From Conchiformibius steedae (GTDB lineage: Bacteria > Pseudomonadota > Gammaproteobacteria > Burkholderiales > Neisseriaceae): a DNA stretch of 64,000 nucleotides. Below, piece after piece: positions 9,436 through 16,865 of this stretch (its first letter is position 1; the number at the start of each line of letters is the position of its first letter). The translations under genes were made by a program, and so were the position numbers. Location of the stretch: positions 1,019,749-1,083,748 of the forward strand of contig NZ_CP059563.1 of NCBI RefSeq assembly GCF_014054725.1, in the 5' to 3' direction. Under the pieces are notes generated by a model that did no database searches, was not told the DNA's origin, and saw only the letters and a program-made list of their open reading frames with translations.

Positions 9436-9969
9436 TTACTTGAGTTTGAGGCACTTGGGGAAATTTTGTCTTGATGTAAACACAATCTTACGCAGCGTTT
9501 GCATATTTTCAAACAGTTTTGCACGGGTGGGGGCATCGGGTTGGCAGTCAAGCGTGAGCAGATGTGTTGGGTTGGAGTCGCTGATATGCAAGCGGGCAGG
9601 GCGGAACGGCAAACCGTGTTCACGGGCAAAGGCTTCGGCGCGGCGGTTGGCGGTATCCAGCAGATTTTGGCACTGGGCGGGCAGGTGCAACACGCGCACT
9701 TGCAAGACCAGCAGACGGGCAGCGAGCCAATCGGCTGCATCGCTAAATTGTGTAGGGCTGGTGTATTGGGTGTGGCGGCGGGCAGCAGCCAACATCATGG
9801 CGGTGGTGCGGATTTGCGGTAACAGCGCTTCGCTGGCGCAGTTGTCGGGTAGGACAGACACATCTACAGGTGCGGGGGCGTGGATATTGCCGTCAGTCAG
9901 CAAAGTGATGCGGGTTAGGGCAGGGGTGGTGGGGCGGAAAGTGGGACGGTTTTTCATCATGGTGTTCAT
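9436..9969 (-). CDS. hypothetical protein downstream of an attenuator-like leader
   Basis: 177 residues starting at an ATG with AAGGA eight bases upstream. No signal peptide; Pro/Thr-rich N-terminus (about residues 8-45), then a predicted helical middle (AADWLAARLLVLQVRVLHLP). I do not recognise the family. It is the first gene after the promoter, leader peptide and terminator at 10244-10017, and is followed after 33 bp by a small exported protein. A + strand frame over the same bases (9440-10003) is judged a shadow because it lacks a ribosome site. Confidence 0.75.
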   Translation of the reverse strand: MNTMMKNRPTFRPTTPALTRITLLTDGNIHAPAPVDVSVLPDNCASEALLPQIRTTAMMLAAARRHTQYTSPTQFSDAADWLAARLLVLQVRVLHLPAQCQNLLDTANRRAEAFAREHGLPFRPARLHISDSNPTHLLTLDCQPDAPTRAKLFENMQTLRKIVFTSRQNFPKCLKLK

Positions 9970-10016
9970 CGCGGTGTTCCTTGTGGGTGGATACGGCGAT
10001 TGATTGAACAGCTAAT

Positions 10017-10050
10017 AAAAAACCGCCGCAGTCTGAATGGCTTGGGCGGT
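10017..10050 (-). terminator. leader terminator (putative attenuator) before the two-gene unit
   Basis: Read on the minus strand, ACCGCC (10050-10045) pairs with GGCGGT (10027-10022), followed by a run of six T (10022-10017). It lies between a 24-codon leader frame and the first structural gene, as in amino-acid attenuators. The 5' arm could alternatively pair with GCGGT inside the leader frame (10099-10095). Confidence 0.75.
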
Positions 10051-10074
10051 GTGTTTGTGAGAAGGGTTCGGAAA

Positions 10075-10149
10075 TTACCGACACGCAAAAGCATACCGCA
10101 CGTTCATGCAGTAGTGCCAATAAGTAAAAGCGTGTGTAAAACGGTTCAT
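10075..10149 (-). CDS. 24-residue leader peptide rich in aromatic and His codons
   Basis: The ATG at 10149 follows GGAAATGGTAAAG. The peptide begins MNRFTHAF, has TYWHYC in the middle and ends in AFACR. That is 3 Phe, 3 Tyr, 1 Trp and 2 His in 24 residues, with Tyr-Trp-His-Tyr consecutive at codons 10-13. The stop is at 10077-10075, 25 bases before the terminator stem. Local hairpins surround it: 10181-10205 upstream, and ACTGCA/TGCGGT inside the frame. The clustering suggests ribosome-stalling control of the terminator by an aromatic amino acid or His, which is inference. The peptide family is not known to me. Confidence 0.6.
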   Translation of the reverse strand: MNRFTHAFTYWHYCMNVRYAFACR

Positions 10150-10180
10150 CTTTACCATTTCCCAAAATCATTTGAATCAG

Positions 10181-10205
10181 CGGGTTTGATGGAAGCTCAA
10201 ACCCG
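10181..10205 (-). ncRNA. 5' leader hairpin upstream of the leader peptide
   Basis: CGGGTTTGA and TCAAACCCG form a perfect 9-bp stem with a 7-base loop at the very start of the predicted transcript. GGGTTTG of the 5' arm could alternatively pair with CGAACCC just after the leader-peptide stop, so two mutually exclusive folds are possible. Confidence 0.5.
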
Positions 10206-10214
10206 AACAGGCGC

Positions 10215-10244
10215 ACTATACGCGGCAAACATGTGGGCTGTCAA
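10215..10244 (-). promoter_or_regulatory. strong sigma-70 promoter of the leader and two-gene unit
   Basis: On the minus strand TTGACA (10244-10239), an 18-bp spacer, TATAGT (10220-10215). This is one of the best matches to consensus in the window. Transcription would begin near 10208, giving a leader of about 190 nt up to the T-run. Confidence 0.75.
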
Positions 10245-10324
10245 GCGGTTTCAGTCAAACAGACTCATCAGCCAGTTGGCAAAGCGCACCAACAGGGCAA
10301 CCAGCTCATACAGCCCTTCCACGT
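10245..10324. other. short non-coding gap between the leader promoter and ubiX fusion gene
   Basis: 80 bp between the promoter above and the end of the HTH-UbiX gene. Both neighbours are on the minus strand. I see no clear T-tailed terminator here. Confidence 0.4.
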
Positions 10325-11236
10325 TTATTCACCCCATTTGGGCATCAGGCTGTGGGGGATACGCAGTTGGTCGAGAATACGCGCCACCACAAAATCTACC
10401 ATATCGTTAACGCTTTGCGGCTTGGTGTAGAAGCCCGCAGAGGGAGGCAACACGGTGCAACCTGCTTGTGCCAACTTGAGCAGGTTTTCCAAGTGAATGG
10501 TTGAGAACGGGGTTTCACGAGGCACAACAATCAGCGGACGGCGTTCTTTAATGATAACGTCGGCGGCGCGTTCAATCAGGTTTTCCGACAAACCGTTTGC
10601 CACCGCAGCTACTGTGCCCATGCTGGCAGGGCAAATCACCATCGCATCGGCGGCGCTGTTGCCTGAAGCGGGCGCGGCAAACCATTCTTCACGCCCAAAT
10701 ACGCGCAATTGCGGTGCGCTGACATTAAAGCGTTGGCACAACATTTCTTGGGCTTCGGCAGCGGAAGCAGGCAGTTTTAAATCCATTTCCTGCTGCGCCA
10801 CAATTTGCGCGGCTTGCGAATACACCAATTGCACGTTTTTGCCTGCTTGCAACAGCACTTCCAACAAACGCACGCCATAGGGCATACCCGATGCGCCGGT
10901 AAACGCTAAAGTAACGGTTTGAATGCCGTTGTTGCCGCTTTCAGACGGAACAGCGGCAGGTGCAGCGGCTTTGGGTGCAGGTACCATGTCTTGCGCATCG
11001 CCGTTGTGGTCAAAATCCATCCAACCTGCGGGTTTGTTCATGCCTTTTTCCAATTTAGCAGCCATGCGGTCGCCGATTTGCAGTGTCTGACCGTTGGGAC
11101 GCACGGTTTTGGCGCGTACTTGATACAGATAAGCGGCTTTTTCGTAACCACAACGGCGGGCGAGTTTGGCAACGCCGCCTGCTTCACGAATCAGCAATTC
11201 AAAGTTTTCAAAACGGTTATCCATAATAGATTTCAT
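10325..11236 (-). CDS. ubiX: flavin prenyltransferase UbiX with N-terminal repressor-like HTH domain
   Basis: 303 residues instead of the usual 190 or so. Residues about 1-75 (RFENFELLIREAGGVAKLAR, then IGDRMAAKLEKGMNKPAGWMD) look like the DNA-binding domain of phage-type XRE/LexA-like repressors. A Pro/Ala linker (about 80-105) leads to a complete UbiX domain with TGASGMPYG, CPASMGT, LIERAADVIIKERRPLI and VPRETPFS. UbiX prenylates FMN to make the cofactor of the UbiD decarboxylase in ubiquinone synthesis. The start is the ATG at 11236 behind AAAGG; the TTG at 11257 lies in front of that ribosome site. The frame is continuous through the junction, so this is a genuine fusion unless the assembly is wrong. 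Whether the HTH half binds DNA is untested. Confidence 0.9.
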   Translation of the reverse strand: MKSIMDNRFENFELLIREAGGVAKLARRCGYEKAAYLYQVRAKTVRPNGQTLQIGDRMAAKLEKGMNKPAGWMDFDHNGDAQDMVPAPKAAAPAAVPSESGNNGIQTVTLAFTGASGMPYGVRLLEVLLQAGKNVQLVYSQAAQIVAQQEMDLKLPASAAEAQEMLCQRFNVSAPQLRVFGREEWFAAPASGNSAADAMVICPASMGTVAAVANGLSENLIERAADVIIKERRPLIVVPRETPFSTIHLENLLKLAQAGCTVLPPSAGFYTKPQSVNDMVDFVVARILDQLRIPHSLMPKWGE

Positions 11237-11262
11237 AATTTTTACCTTTATATTCAAAATAA

Positions 11263-11337
11263 TGCCTGAAGAGGCAATAGGGTTTCTGCCGCAGCGGGCG
11301 TGAGTTGTATAGGGATTGCCTATGTGTTAAATGCCTA
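11263..11337. promoter_or_regulatory. repeated TGCCT motifs upstream of HTH-ubiX (possible operators)
   Basis: An inverted repeat TGCCT-GAAG-AGGCA (11263-11276) sits 27 bp upstream of the fusion gene start. ATTGCCTAT (11315-11323) and AATGCCTAG (11330-11338) follow within 60 bp. Repeated half-sites beside a gene encoding an HTH protein suggest autoregulation, which is inference only. Confidence 0.35.
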
Positions 11338-11471
11338 GTTATGTATTAGAAAAAGCAATTTATTATACATAAAATATATGCTTGTGGTAAAGTAAAAATA
11401 AAGTTTTTTATCGCTTGATAAACTGCATCTGCAGCCTTATTTTAAACAATATTTGTTTGAGGAGTTTGACC

Positions 11472-12026
11472 ATGGATTTGAGCAATCATTTTTTGATTGC
11501 CGCACCCGCTTTAGATGAAGGTCCGTTTGCGGGCAGCGTGGTGTATGTGTGTGAACACAATCAGGAAGGCGCGATGGGCGTGATTATCAATAAACCGTCG
11601 CCGATTCCCATGCAGGCGGTGTTTGCGGGCAACGGCGGCGACACGCCCGAACGTTTTGCCGAAGATTTTGTTTTGTTTGGCGGACCAGTGCATCCCGAAC
11701 GCGGTTTTGTGGTGCATACGCCCGCAGGCGAATGGCAAAGCACCTTAAAAGTAAACGGTGCAGACGACAACGGCGTCACCACTTCACGCGATATTGTGGA
11801 AAATCTGGGCGATGAAGAAAAAGTGGCAAAAGCTTTTTTAACCATTGGTTACGCCAGTTGGGAAAAAGGACAGTTGGAACGCGAATTGGCAGAAAATTCG
11901 TGGCTGACGGTGGCGGCGGACAATGCGATTTTATTTGATTTGCCTGCGGGTAAGCGTTACCGCGCGGCGTTGGCCAAACTGGGGATTGAACAAGTGAATT
12001 TGATGCACGGGGCAGGTCATGCCTGA
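11472..12026 (+). CDS. YqgE/AlgH family protein (UPF0301)
   Basis: 184 residues. The start is the ATG at 11472 behind TTTGAGGAG; a longer in-frame upstream start lacks such a site. Family landmarks include the N-terminal [38 protein letters not shown] and the [20 protein letters not shown] block. Members are small cytoplasmic proteins of uncertain function, almost always next to ruvX, as here, where the two genes overlap by 8 bp. An AlgH role in transcriptional control is known in Pseudomonas but should not be assumed here. Confidence 0.93.
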   Translation: MDLSNHFLIAAPALDEGPFAGSVVYVCEHNQEGAMGVIINKPSPIPMQAVFAGNGGDTPERFAEDFVLFGGPVHPERGFVVHTPAGEWQSTLKVNGADDNGVTTSRDIVENLGDEEKVAKAFLTIGYASWEKGQLERELAENSWLTVAADNAILFDLPAGKRYRAALAKLGIEQVNLMHGAGHA

Positions 12027-12513
12027 TTTGCCGCAGGGCGGGGTGTTGGCGTTTGATTTTGGCGAAACGCGCATCGGCGTGGCGCAGGGCGATTCGGCGG
12101 TGTGCATCGCGCACCCCTTGGCAACGGTAACGGGGCGCAGCAATGCCGAAAAATTGGAACGGATTGCCGTGTTGGTGCAGCAGTGGCAGCCGCAGTTTTT
12201 ACTGGTGGGCTTACCCGTGCATGCTGACGGCACACCCCACGACATCACCCGTTTGGCGCGGCGATTTGGCGAGCGTTTGCAGAAACGCTTTGATTTGCCT
12301 GTGTTTTGGGCGGACGAGCGTTTTACGTCCCTTTATGCGGAAGAGCTGCTGCATCAGGCGCAAGTGTTTGGTAAAAAACACAAAGCCGTATCCGACCAAG
12401 TAGCGGCGCAGGCTTTGTTGCAGGGCTTTTTTGATGGCGTGCGCATGGATACGGTGGCGGTGTTTGCTGCGATGGATGCGGCACAAAAAGAAAAAATAGA
12501 TAAAAATGATTGA
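12019..12513 (+). CDS. ruvX: Holliday junction resolvase-like RuvX/YqgF nuclease
   Basis: 164 residues. RNase H-fold motif [16 protein letters not shown] near the N-terminus, a central [13 protein letters not shown] and a C-terminal ADERFTS with the expected acidic residues. In E. coli YqgF helps process the 5' end of pre-16S rRNA; resolvase activity is reported for other members. The start overlaps the end of yqgE and the end overlaps rnm by 8 bp, so the three genes form a translationally linked operon. Confidence 0.94.
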   Translation: MPDLPQGGVLAFDFGETRIGVAQGDSAVCIAHPLATVTGRSNAEKLERIAVLVQQWQPQFLLVGLPVHADGTPHDITRLARRFGERLQKRFDLPVFWADERFTSLYAEELLHQAQVFGKKHKAVSDQVAAQALLQGFFDGVRMDTVAVFAAMDAAQKEKIDKND

Positions 12514-13360
12514 TTTACATTGTCATTCCAGCGTATCGGACGGGGCGTTAAGCCCTGAAGAAGTGGTGCGCTTGGCGGCGCAGAACGGTTGTCGTCTGCT
12601 GGCATTAACCGACCACGACCACACTGGCGGCATCGCCCCCGCACGCGCCGAAGCCGCACAACACGGCATTCGTGTGATTAGCGGCGTGGAAGTGTCGGTA
12701 ACATGGCGCGGGCGCACCATTCACATTGTTGGTTTGGATTTTGACGAACAACATGAAGGCTTGCAAACGCTGCTGGCGCGGGTGCGCGGCGGACGCATTG
12801 AACGGGTGCGCCAAATATCGGAAAAATTAGCCAAAAAAGGCATTACAGGCGTATTTGACGGCGCAATGGCATTGGCAGCTGCCAATCCCGAAATGGTGTC
12901 GCGCACCCATGTGGCGGAATTTTTGCTGCAACAGGGCGTGGTTCGCAACAAGCAGCAGGCGTTTACCAAGTATTTGGGCGAGGGCAAATGTGCGGCGGTG
13001 GCGCACCGTTGGGCGGATTTGGACGAAGCGGTGGGCGCGATTACGGCGGCGGGCGGATTGGCGGTGGTGGCGCATCCGATGCGCTATGATTTGTCGGCAA
13101 CGGCACGGCGGCATTTGTTTAGCGAATTTCAAGCAGCAGGCGGCTGCGCGATTGAAGTCCACAGCGGCAGCAGCAGTTTGGGCGACCGTTTAAATTACGC
13201 GCTGTTGGCGGAACAATTTGGTTTTTTTGCCAGCGCGGGCAGCGATTTTCACCGCAGCGGCGGCTATGGCGGCGGGGTATTGGGTGCGTGTCCCGAACTG
13301 CCGCCGTTGTGTCGTCCGATATGGGCGCAGTTCCGCGAGCCGTATCAGCCTGTACATTAA
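12506..13360 (+). CDS. rnm: PHP-domain 5'-3' exoribonuclease / nucleoside bisphosphate phosphatase
   Basis: 284 residues with the PHP metal-binding motifs [30 protein letters not shown] and [15 protein letters not shown]. Homologue of E. coli RNase AM (YciV/TrpH), which trims rRNA 5' ends and hydrolyses 3',5'-nucleotide bisphosphates. It overlaps ruvX by 8 bp and is the last gene of the operon, closed by a strong terminator. The link with ruvX fits a shared role in rRNA maturation, although that is inference. Confidence 0.9.
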   Translation: MIDLHCHSSVSDGALSPEEVVRLAAQNGCRLLALTDHDHTGGIAPARAEAAQHGIRVISGVEVSVTWRGRTIHIVGLDFDEQHEGLQTLLARVRGGRIERVRQISEKLAKKGITGVFDGAMALAAANPEMVSRTHVAEFLLQQGVVRNKQQAFTKYLGEGKCAAVAHRWADLDEAVGAITAAGGLAVVAHPMRYDLSATARRHLFSEFQAAGGCAIEVHSGSSSLGDRLNYALLAEQFGFFASAGSDFHRSGGYGGGVLGACPELPPLCRPIWAQFREPYQPVH

Positions 13361-13361
13361 C

Positions 13362-13394
13362 AAAAAACCTGTATTCTGTGCAGAATACAGGTTT
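13362..13394. terminator. bidirectional terminator between rnm and prlC
   Basis: A perfect 13-bp stem, AACCTGTATTCTG (13366-13378) with CAGAATACAGGTT (13381-13393). It is flanked by an A-run on the left and a short T-run on the right, so it can serve both convergent genes. Confidence 0.85.
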
Positions 13395-13414
13395 GGTTTG
13401 ATTGAGAAACAGAA

Positions 13415-15466
13415 TTAAGCGGGTTGTGCTTCAAATCCTGAATGTCTTAACAAAGCATCAATTTGCGGCGCACGTCCACGAAAGGCTTTAAAGCTGTCCA
13501 TCGCGCTGCGGCTGCCGCCCACCGCCAAGATTTCATTCCAGAATTTCGCGCCCGTGTTTTTCACGTCGCCGCTTTCTTCAAATGCCGCATAAGCATCCGC
13601 GCTCAATACTTCCGCCCAAGCGTAGCTGTAATAGCCTGCCGAGTAGCCCCCTGCAAAAATATGGCTGAAGCTGTTGGCAAAACGGTTGTATTCGGGCGGA
13701 CGGATAACCGCCACTTCACGGCGCACTTCGTCCAATACCTGCGCCCAATGGTGCAATTGTGCCGTATCGGTTTCGCTGTAAATCTTCATGTCAAACAAGG
13801 CAAATTCCATTTGGCGTACCAAAAACAGCCCGCGTTGGAAATTTTTCGCCGCCAACATTTTGGCAAACAAATCTTCAGGTAATGCCTCGCCCGTGTCTTC
13901 GTGCGCCGACATACCGCGTAACACGTCGTATTCCCACACAAAGTTTTCCATAAACTGGCTGGGCAGTTCCACCGCGTCCCATTCCACGCCGTTGATGCCG
14001 CTCACGCCCAACTCGTCCACACGGGTAAGCAGGTGATGCAATCCGTGTCCCGTTTCGTGGAACAGAGTCAGGATTTCATCGTGGCTTAAACGCGATTCTT
14101 TGCCGTTTACAGGCGGAGTAAAATTGCACACCAAATAGGCAACAGGCGTTTGGATTTGTCCCGCTTTGTGTCCGTCTGCAAAACGGCGGCGACCGCGGTA
14201 ATCGTTCATCCATGCGCCGCCGCGTTTGCCTTCGCGGGCAAACAGGTCAAAATACACGCCGCCGATAATTGAACCGCCTTTTTCCAATTCAAAATAACGC
14301 ACGTCTTCATGCCAAGCGGGAACGCGTTTTTCAATAAAGTTCACCCCGAACAAACGGTGTACCTGTGCAAACAAACCTGCCAATACCTTGCTGACAGGAA
14401 AGTATTTTTTCACTTCGGTTTCGCTGAAAGCGTATTTGGCTTCGCGCAGTTTTTCGCTGGCATAAGCCAAATCCCACGCCTGCAAATCGGCGATGTTCAG
14501 CTTGTCGGCAGCAAAAGCGCGTACTTCTGCCAAATCGCGCTCGGCGAAAGGTTTGGCGCGTTTTGCCAAATCGTTCAGAAAATCCAAAACTTGTGCGGGG
14601 GTTTCTGCCATTTTGGTTGCCAGCGACAATTCGGCGTAATTGGCATAACCCAGCAGCTTGGCTTCTTCTAAAGCAATTTCCAAACAGCGGTTGATATTGG
14701 CGGTGTTGTCCCATTCGGGTTTGCCCAATTCGCTGGCGCGGGTGCTGTAGGCACGGTAAAGCTGTTCGCGCAGTTCGCGGCGGTCGGCGTGCTGCATCAC
14801 TGCCAAATAATGCGGCATTTGCAACCCGATTTTCCAACCGCTTTTGTTGTCGGCTTCGGCAGCAGCGCGGAACATCGCCAAAGCATCTTCGGGCAAACCC
14901 GCCAATTCGCTTTCGTCTTCAAAATACAGCGCAAACGCATCAGTTGCGTCCAACACATTTTGGGCAAACTGTGCGCCCAATTGTGCGCCTTCGCTTTGCA
15001 ATTCGGCAAAACGTGCCTGCTGTTCGGGGGGCAGTTCCGCACCGCTTAACACAAATCCGCGCAAATCATGCGCCAATTTGGTTTGACGGGCAGCGTCCAA
15101 TTTATCAAACTGTGGCGAAGCCTTAATGTCTTTAAAACGCTCGTACAATTCAATATCCTGTCCGATTTCGGTAAAGAAAACCGTTACTTCGGGCATCAAT
15201 TCATTGTAAGCGGCACGTAATTCAGGCGTATCTGCCACCGAATTTAAATGCGCCACCACGCCCCAAATGCGCCCCACACGCTCGGTGGCATCGGTTAGCG
15301 GTTCAACGGTATTCAGCCAAGTGGCTGCTTCATCTTGATTTTTTACCGCTGCTACAGCTTCGCGGGCTTCGGCAATGGCTTGGCGGACAGCAGGGCGCAC
15401 ATCTTCGGCGCGGATATCGGCAAAACGCGGTTCATCTTGTAAATTCAACAAAATATTGTCGGACAT
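13415..15466 (-). CDS. prlC: oligopeptidase A (M3 zinc metallopeptidase)
   Basis: 683 residues (E. coli PrlC 680). The zinc site HETGH lies in LTLFHETGHGLHHLLTRV, with the downstream Glu in GVEWDAVELPSQFMENF. It is a cytoplasmic thimet-type oligopeptidase that degrades peptides, including cleaved signal peptides. The ATG at 15466 (MSDNILLNLQ) follows GAAAGA and matches the family N-terminus, so the 26-residue upstream extension is rejected. Single gene, convergent with rnm and divergent from hfq. Confidence 0.95.
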   Translation of the reverse strand: MSDNILLNLQDEPRFADIRAEDVRPAVRQAIAEAREAVAAVKNQDEAATWLNTVEPLTDATERVGRIWGVVAHLNSVADTPELRAAYNELMPEVTVFFTEIGQDIELYERFKDIKASPQFDKLDAARQTKLAHDLRGFVLSGAELPPEQQARFAELQSEGAQLGAQFAQNVLDATDAFALYFEDESELAGLPEDALAMFRAAAEADNKSGWKIGLQMPHYLAVMQHADRRELREQLYRAYSTRASELGKPEWDNTANINRCLEIALEEAKLLGYANYAELSLATKMAETPAQVLDFLNDLAKRAKPFAERDLAEVRAFAADKLNIADLQAWDLAYASEKLREAKYAFSETEVKKYFPVSKVLAGLFAQVHRLFGVNFIEKRVPAWHEDVRYFELEKGGSIIGGVYFDLFAREGKRGGAWMNDYRGRRRFADGHKAGQIQTPVAYLVCNFTPPVNGKESRLSHDEILTLFHETGHGLHHLLTRVDELGVSGINGVEWDAVELPSQFMENFVWEYDVLRGMSAHEDTGEALPEDLFAKMLAAKNFQRGLFLVRQMEFALFDMKIYSETDTAQLHHWAQVLDEVRREVAVIRPPEYNRFANSFSHIFAGGYSAGYYSYAWAEVLSADAYAAFEESGDVKNTGAKFWNEILAVGGSRSAMDSFKAFRGRAPQIDALLRHSGFEAQPA

Positions 15467-15584
15467 GGGGTGTCTTTCGTGTGTGTTGTCAGAACGGCTA
15501 TTATAGCCCATCTGTTGGCGCGTTGCCGATGGCAGAACACTCATCGGTTTTGCATTAGGGCGTGATTAAAAATACAAAAAACGC

Positions 15585-15613
15585 TTGGTAATTGGCGCGT
15601 TTACGGATAAAAT
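15585..15613 (+). promoter_or_regulatory. candidate promoter of hfq
   Basis: TTGGTA (15585-15590), a 17-bp spacer and TAAAAT (15608-15613), 47 bp upstream of the hfq ATG. Confidence 0.5.
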
Positions 15614-15659
15614 AGAGTGGTTTTTTCCCAACTCAAAACCGAAATAACGGAGCCAAACA

Positions 15660-15962
15660 ATGACAGCTAAAGGACAACTGTTACAAGATCCTTTCCTGAA
15701 CGCTTTGCGTAAGGAACATGTGCCCGTTTCCATTTATTTGGTAAACGGCATCAAACTGCAAGGACAAGTGGAATCTTTTGACCAATATGTGGTATTGCTG
15801 CGCAATACTTCGGTAACGCAAATGGTGTACAAACACGCCATTTCTACCATTGTGCCCGCGCGTGCAGTCAGCTTGCAGCACGACGGCGGCAATAAAAATG
15901 CCCAGCAAAAAACCGCCATGACTTTGCAGCAGGTGGAAACCGTTACCCCCAGCGCTGCCTGA
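15660..15962 (+). CDS. hfq: RNA-binding protein Hfq
   Basis: 100 residues. The Sm core spans residues about 6-68 with [21 protein letters not shown] at the start, the Sm1 stretch [16 protein letters not shown] and the Sm2 motif [12 protein letters not shown], followed by a short Gln/Thr-rich tail. It forms hexameric rings that pair small RNAs with mRNAs. Here hfq stands alone with its own promoter and terminator; hflX, next to it in E. coli, is 15 kb away. Confidence 0.97.
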   Translation: MTAKGQLLQDPFLNALRKEHVPVSIYLVNGIKLQGQVESFDQYVVLLRNTSVTQMVYKHAISTIVPARAVSLQHDGGNKNAQQKTAMTLQQVETVTPSAA

Positions 15963-15978
15963 TTTTTTGTTTTGATTC

Positions 15979-16016
15979 AACGCATGGTTGTCGGATTCAA
16001 CCATGCGTTTTTTATT
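15979..16016 (+). terminator. terminator of hfq
   Basis: AACGCATGGTTG pairs with CAACCATGCGTT (12 bp, 7-base loop), followed by a run of T. Confidence 0.9.
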
Positions 16017-16028
16017 GTCTGATAAAAA

Positions 16029-16058
16029 TATCCCCGAAATACGGATATTTCGGGGATA
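16029..16058 (-). terminator. terminator of the petABC operon
   Basis: TATCCCCGAAAT pairs with ATTTCGGGGATA. On the minus strand the stem is followed by ATTTTTATC. It lies 6 bp beyond the petC stop. Confidence 0.8.
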
Positions 16059-16063
16059 GCTTC

Positions 16064-16849
16064 TTAATGCACGTCTTTCCAGAATTCTTTTTTCAGGAAG
16101 TATGCCAATGGCAGCAGTACCGCAATCAGGAACATCAACACGATGTAGCCGATTTGTTTGCGCTGAACCTGTGCAGGCTCTGCCATATACGACATAAAGT
16201 TCACCAAATCTTTGACAGAATTATCAAATTCTTTGGTAATCACTTTGCCGTCTTTGGTCATGCGTGTTTGCGTACCTGCTTGAACCCAATACAAATCGGG
16301 GATTTTGCCGCCGTGTCCGTCGTCTTTCCAAATGGGCTGACCTTTGTCGTCCAACTTAACGGCTTGAATGCCTTGTTGTTCCCACAGCGGATGCGGCATG
16401 CCTACTTTATCAAACACCACATTGTTCCAACCGTTGGGACGGGTGGGGTCGTGGTAGAAACCGCGCAGATAGGCATACAGGTAATCCGCGCCGCGTGAGC
16501 GGGCAATCAGGGTTAAATCGGGTGGGGCTGCGCCAAACCATTTTTTCGCATCGGCTGGGTCCATGTGCGCCTGCATCACATCGCCCACTTTATCGGTGGT
16601 AAACATCAGATTGTTTTTGATTTCATCTTCTGTTAAACCGATGTCTTTCAAGCGGTTAAAACGCATGGCGGAAGCCGAGTGGCACGACAGGCAGTTATTG
16701 ACAAAAATCTGTGCGCCGCGTTGCAGGCTGATTTGGTCGCCGTGGTCTAATTCTACTTTTTCGTAGTTGCCGCCGCCTGCTGCGCCAGCCATGCCGATGG
16801 GGGCTGCCAAGGCGATGGCAGCAAGGTATTGTTTCAATGATTTTTTCAT
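16064..16849 (-). CDS. petC: cytochrome c1 of the bc1 complex
   Basis: 261 residues. An N-terminal signal peptide (MKKSLKQYLAAIALAAPIGM), the haem c site CLSCH, then a long periplasmic domain and a single C-terminal anchor (IGYIVLMFLIAVLLPLAYFL). It passes electrons from the Rieske protein to soluble cytochromes. The start at 16849 gives the signal peptide; upstream in-frame codons overlap petB and are not credible. Last gene of petA-petB-petC, 16 bp after petB. Confidence 0.95.
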   Translation of the reverse strand: MKKSLKQYLAAIALAAPIGMAGAAGGGNYEKVELDHGDQISLQRGAQIFVNNCLSCHSASAMRFNRLKDIGLTEDEIKNNLMFTTDKVGDVMQAHMDPADAKKWFGAAPPDLTLIARSRGADYLYAYLRGFYHDPTRPNGWNNVVFDKVGMPHPLWEQQGIQAVKLDDKGQPIWKDDGHGGKIPDLYWVQAGTQTRMTKDGKVITKEFDNSVKDLVNFMSYMAEPAQVQRKQIGYIVLMFLIAVLLPLAYFLKKEFWKDVH

Positions 16850-16865
16850 TTTGTTCACCGCCCTT

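Noticed and set aside
9440..10003. 187-residue + strand frame opposite the unknown 177-residue gene
   Set aside because: No ribosome site and a biased composition; the minus-strand gene has AAGGA, a promoter and an operon partner.
10017..10208. 6S RNA as explanation of the 190-nt leader
   Set aside because: Length fits, but there is a ribosome site with a clean short frame and none of the 6S sequence landmarks I remember; attenuation explains more of the features.
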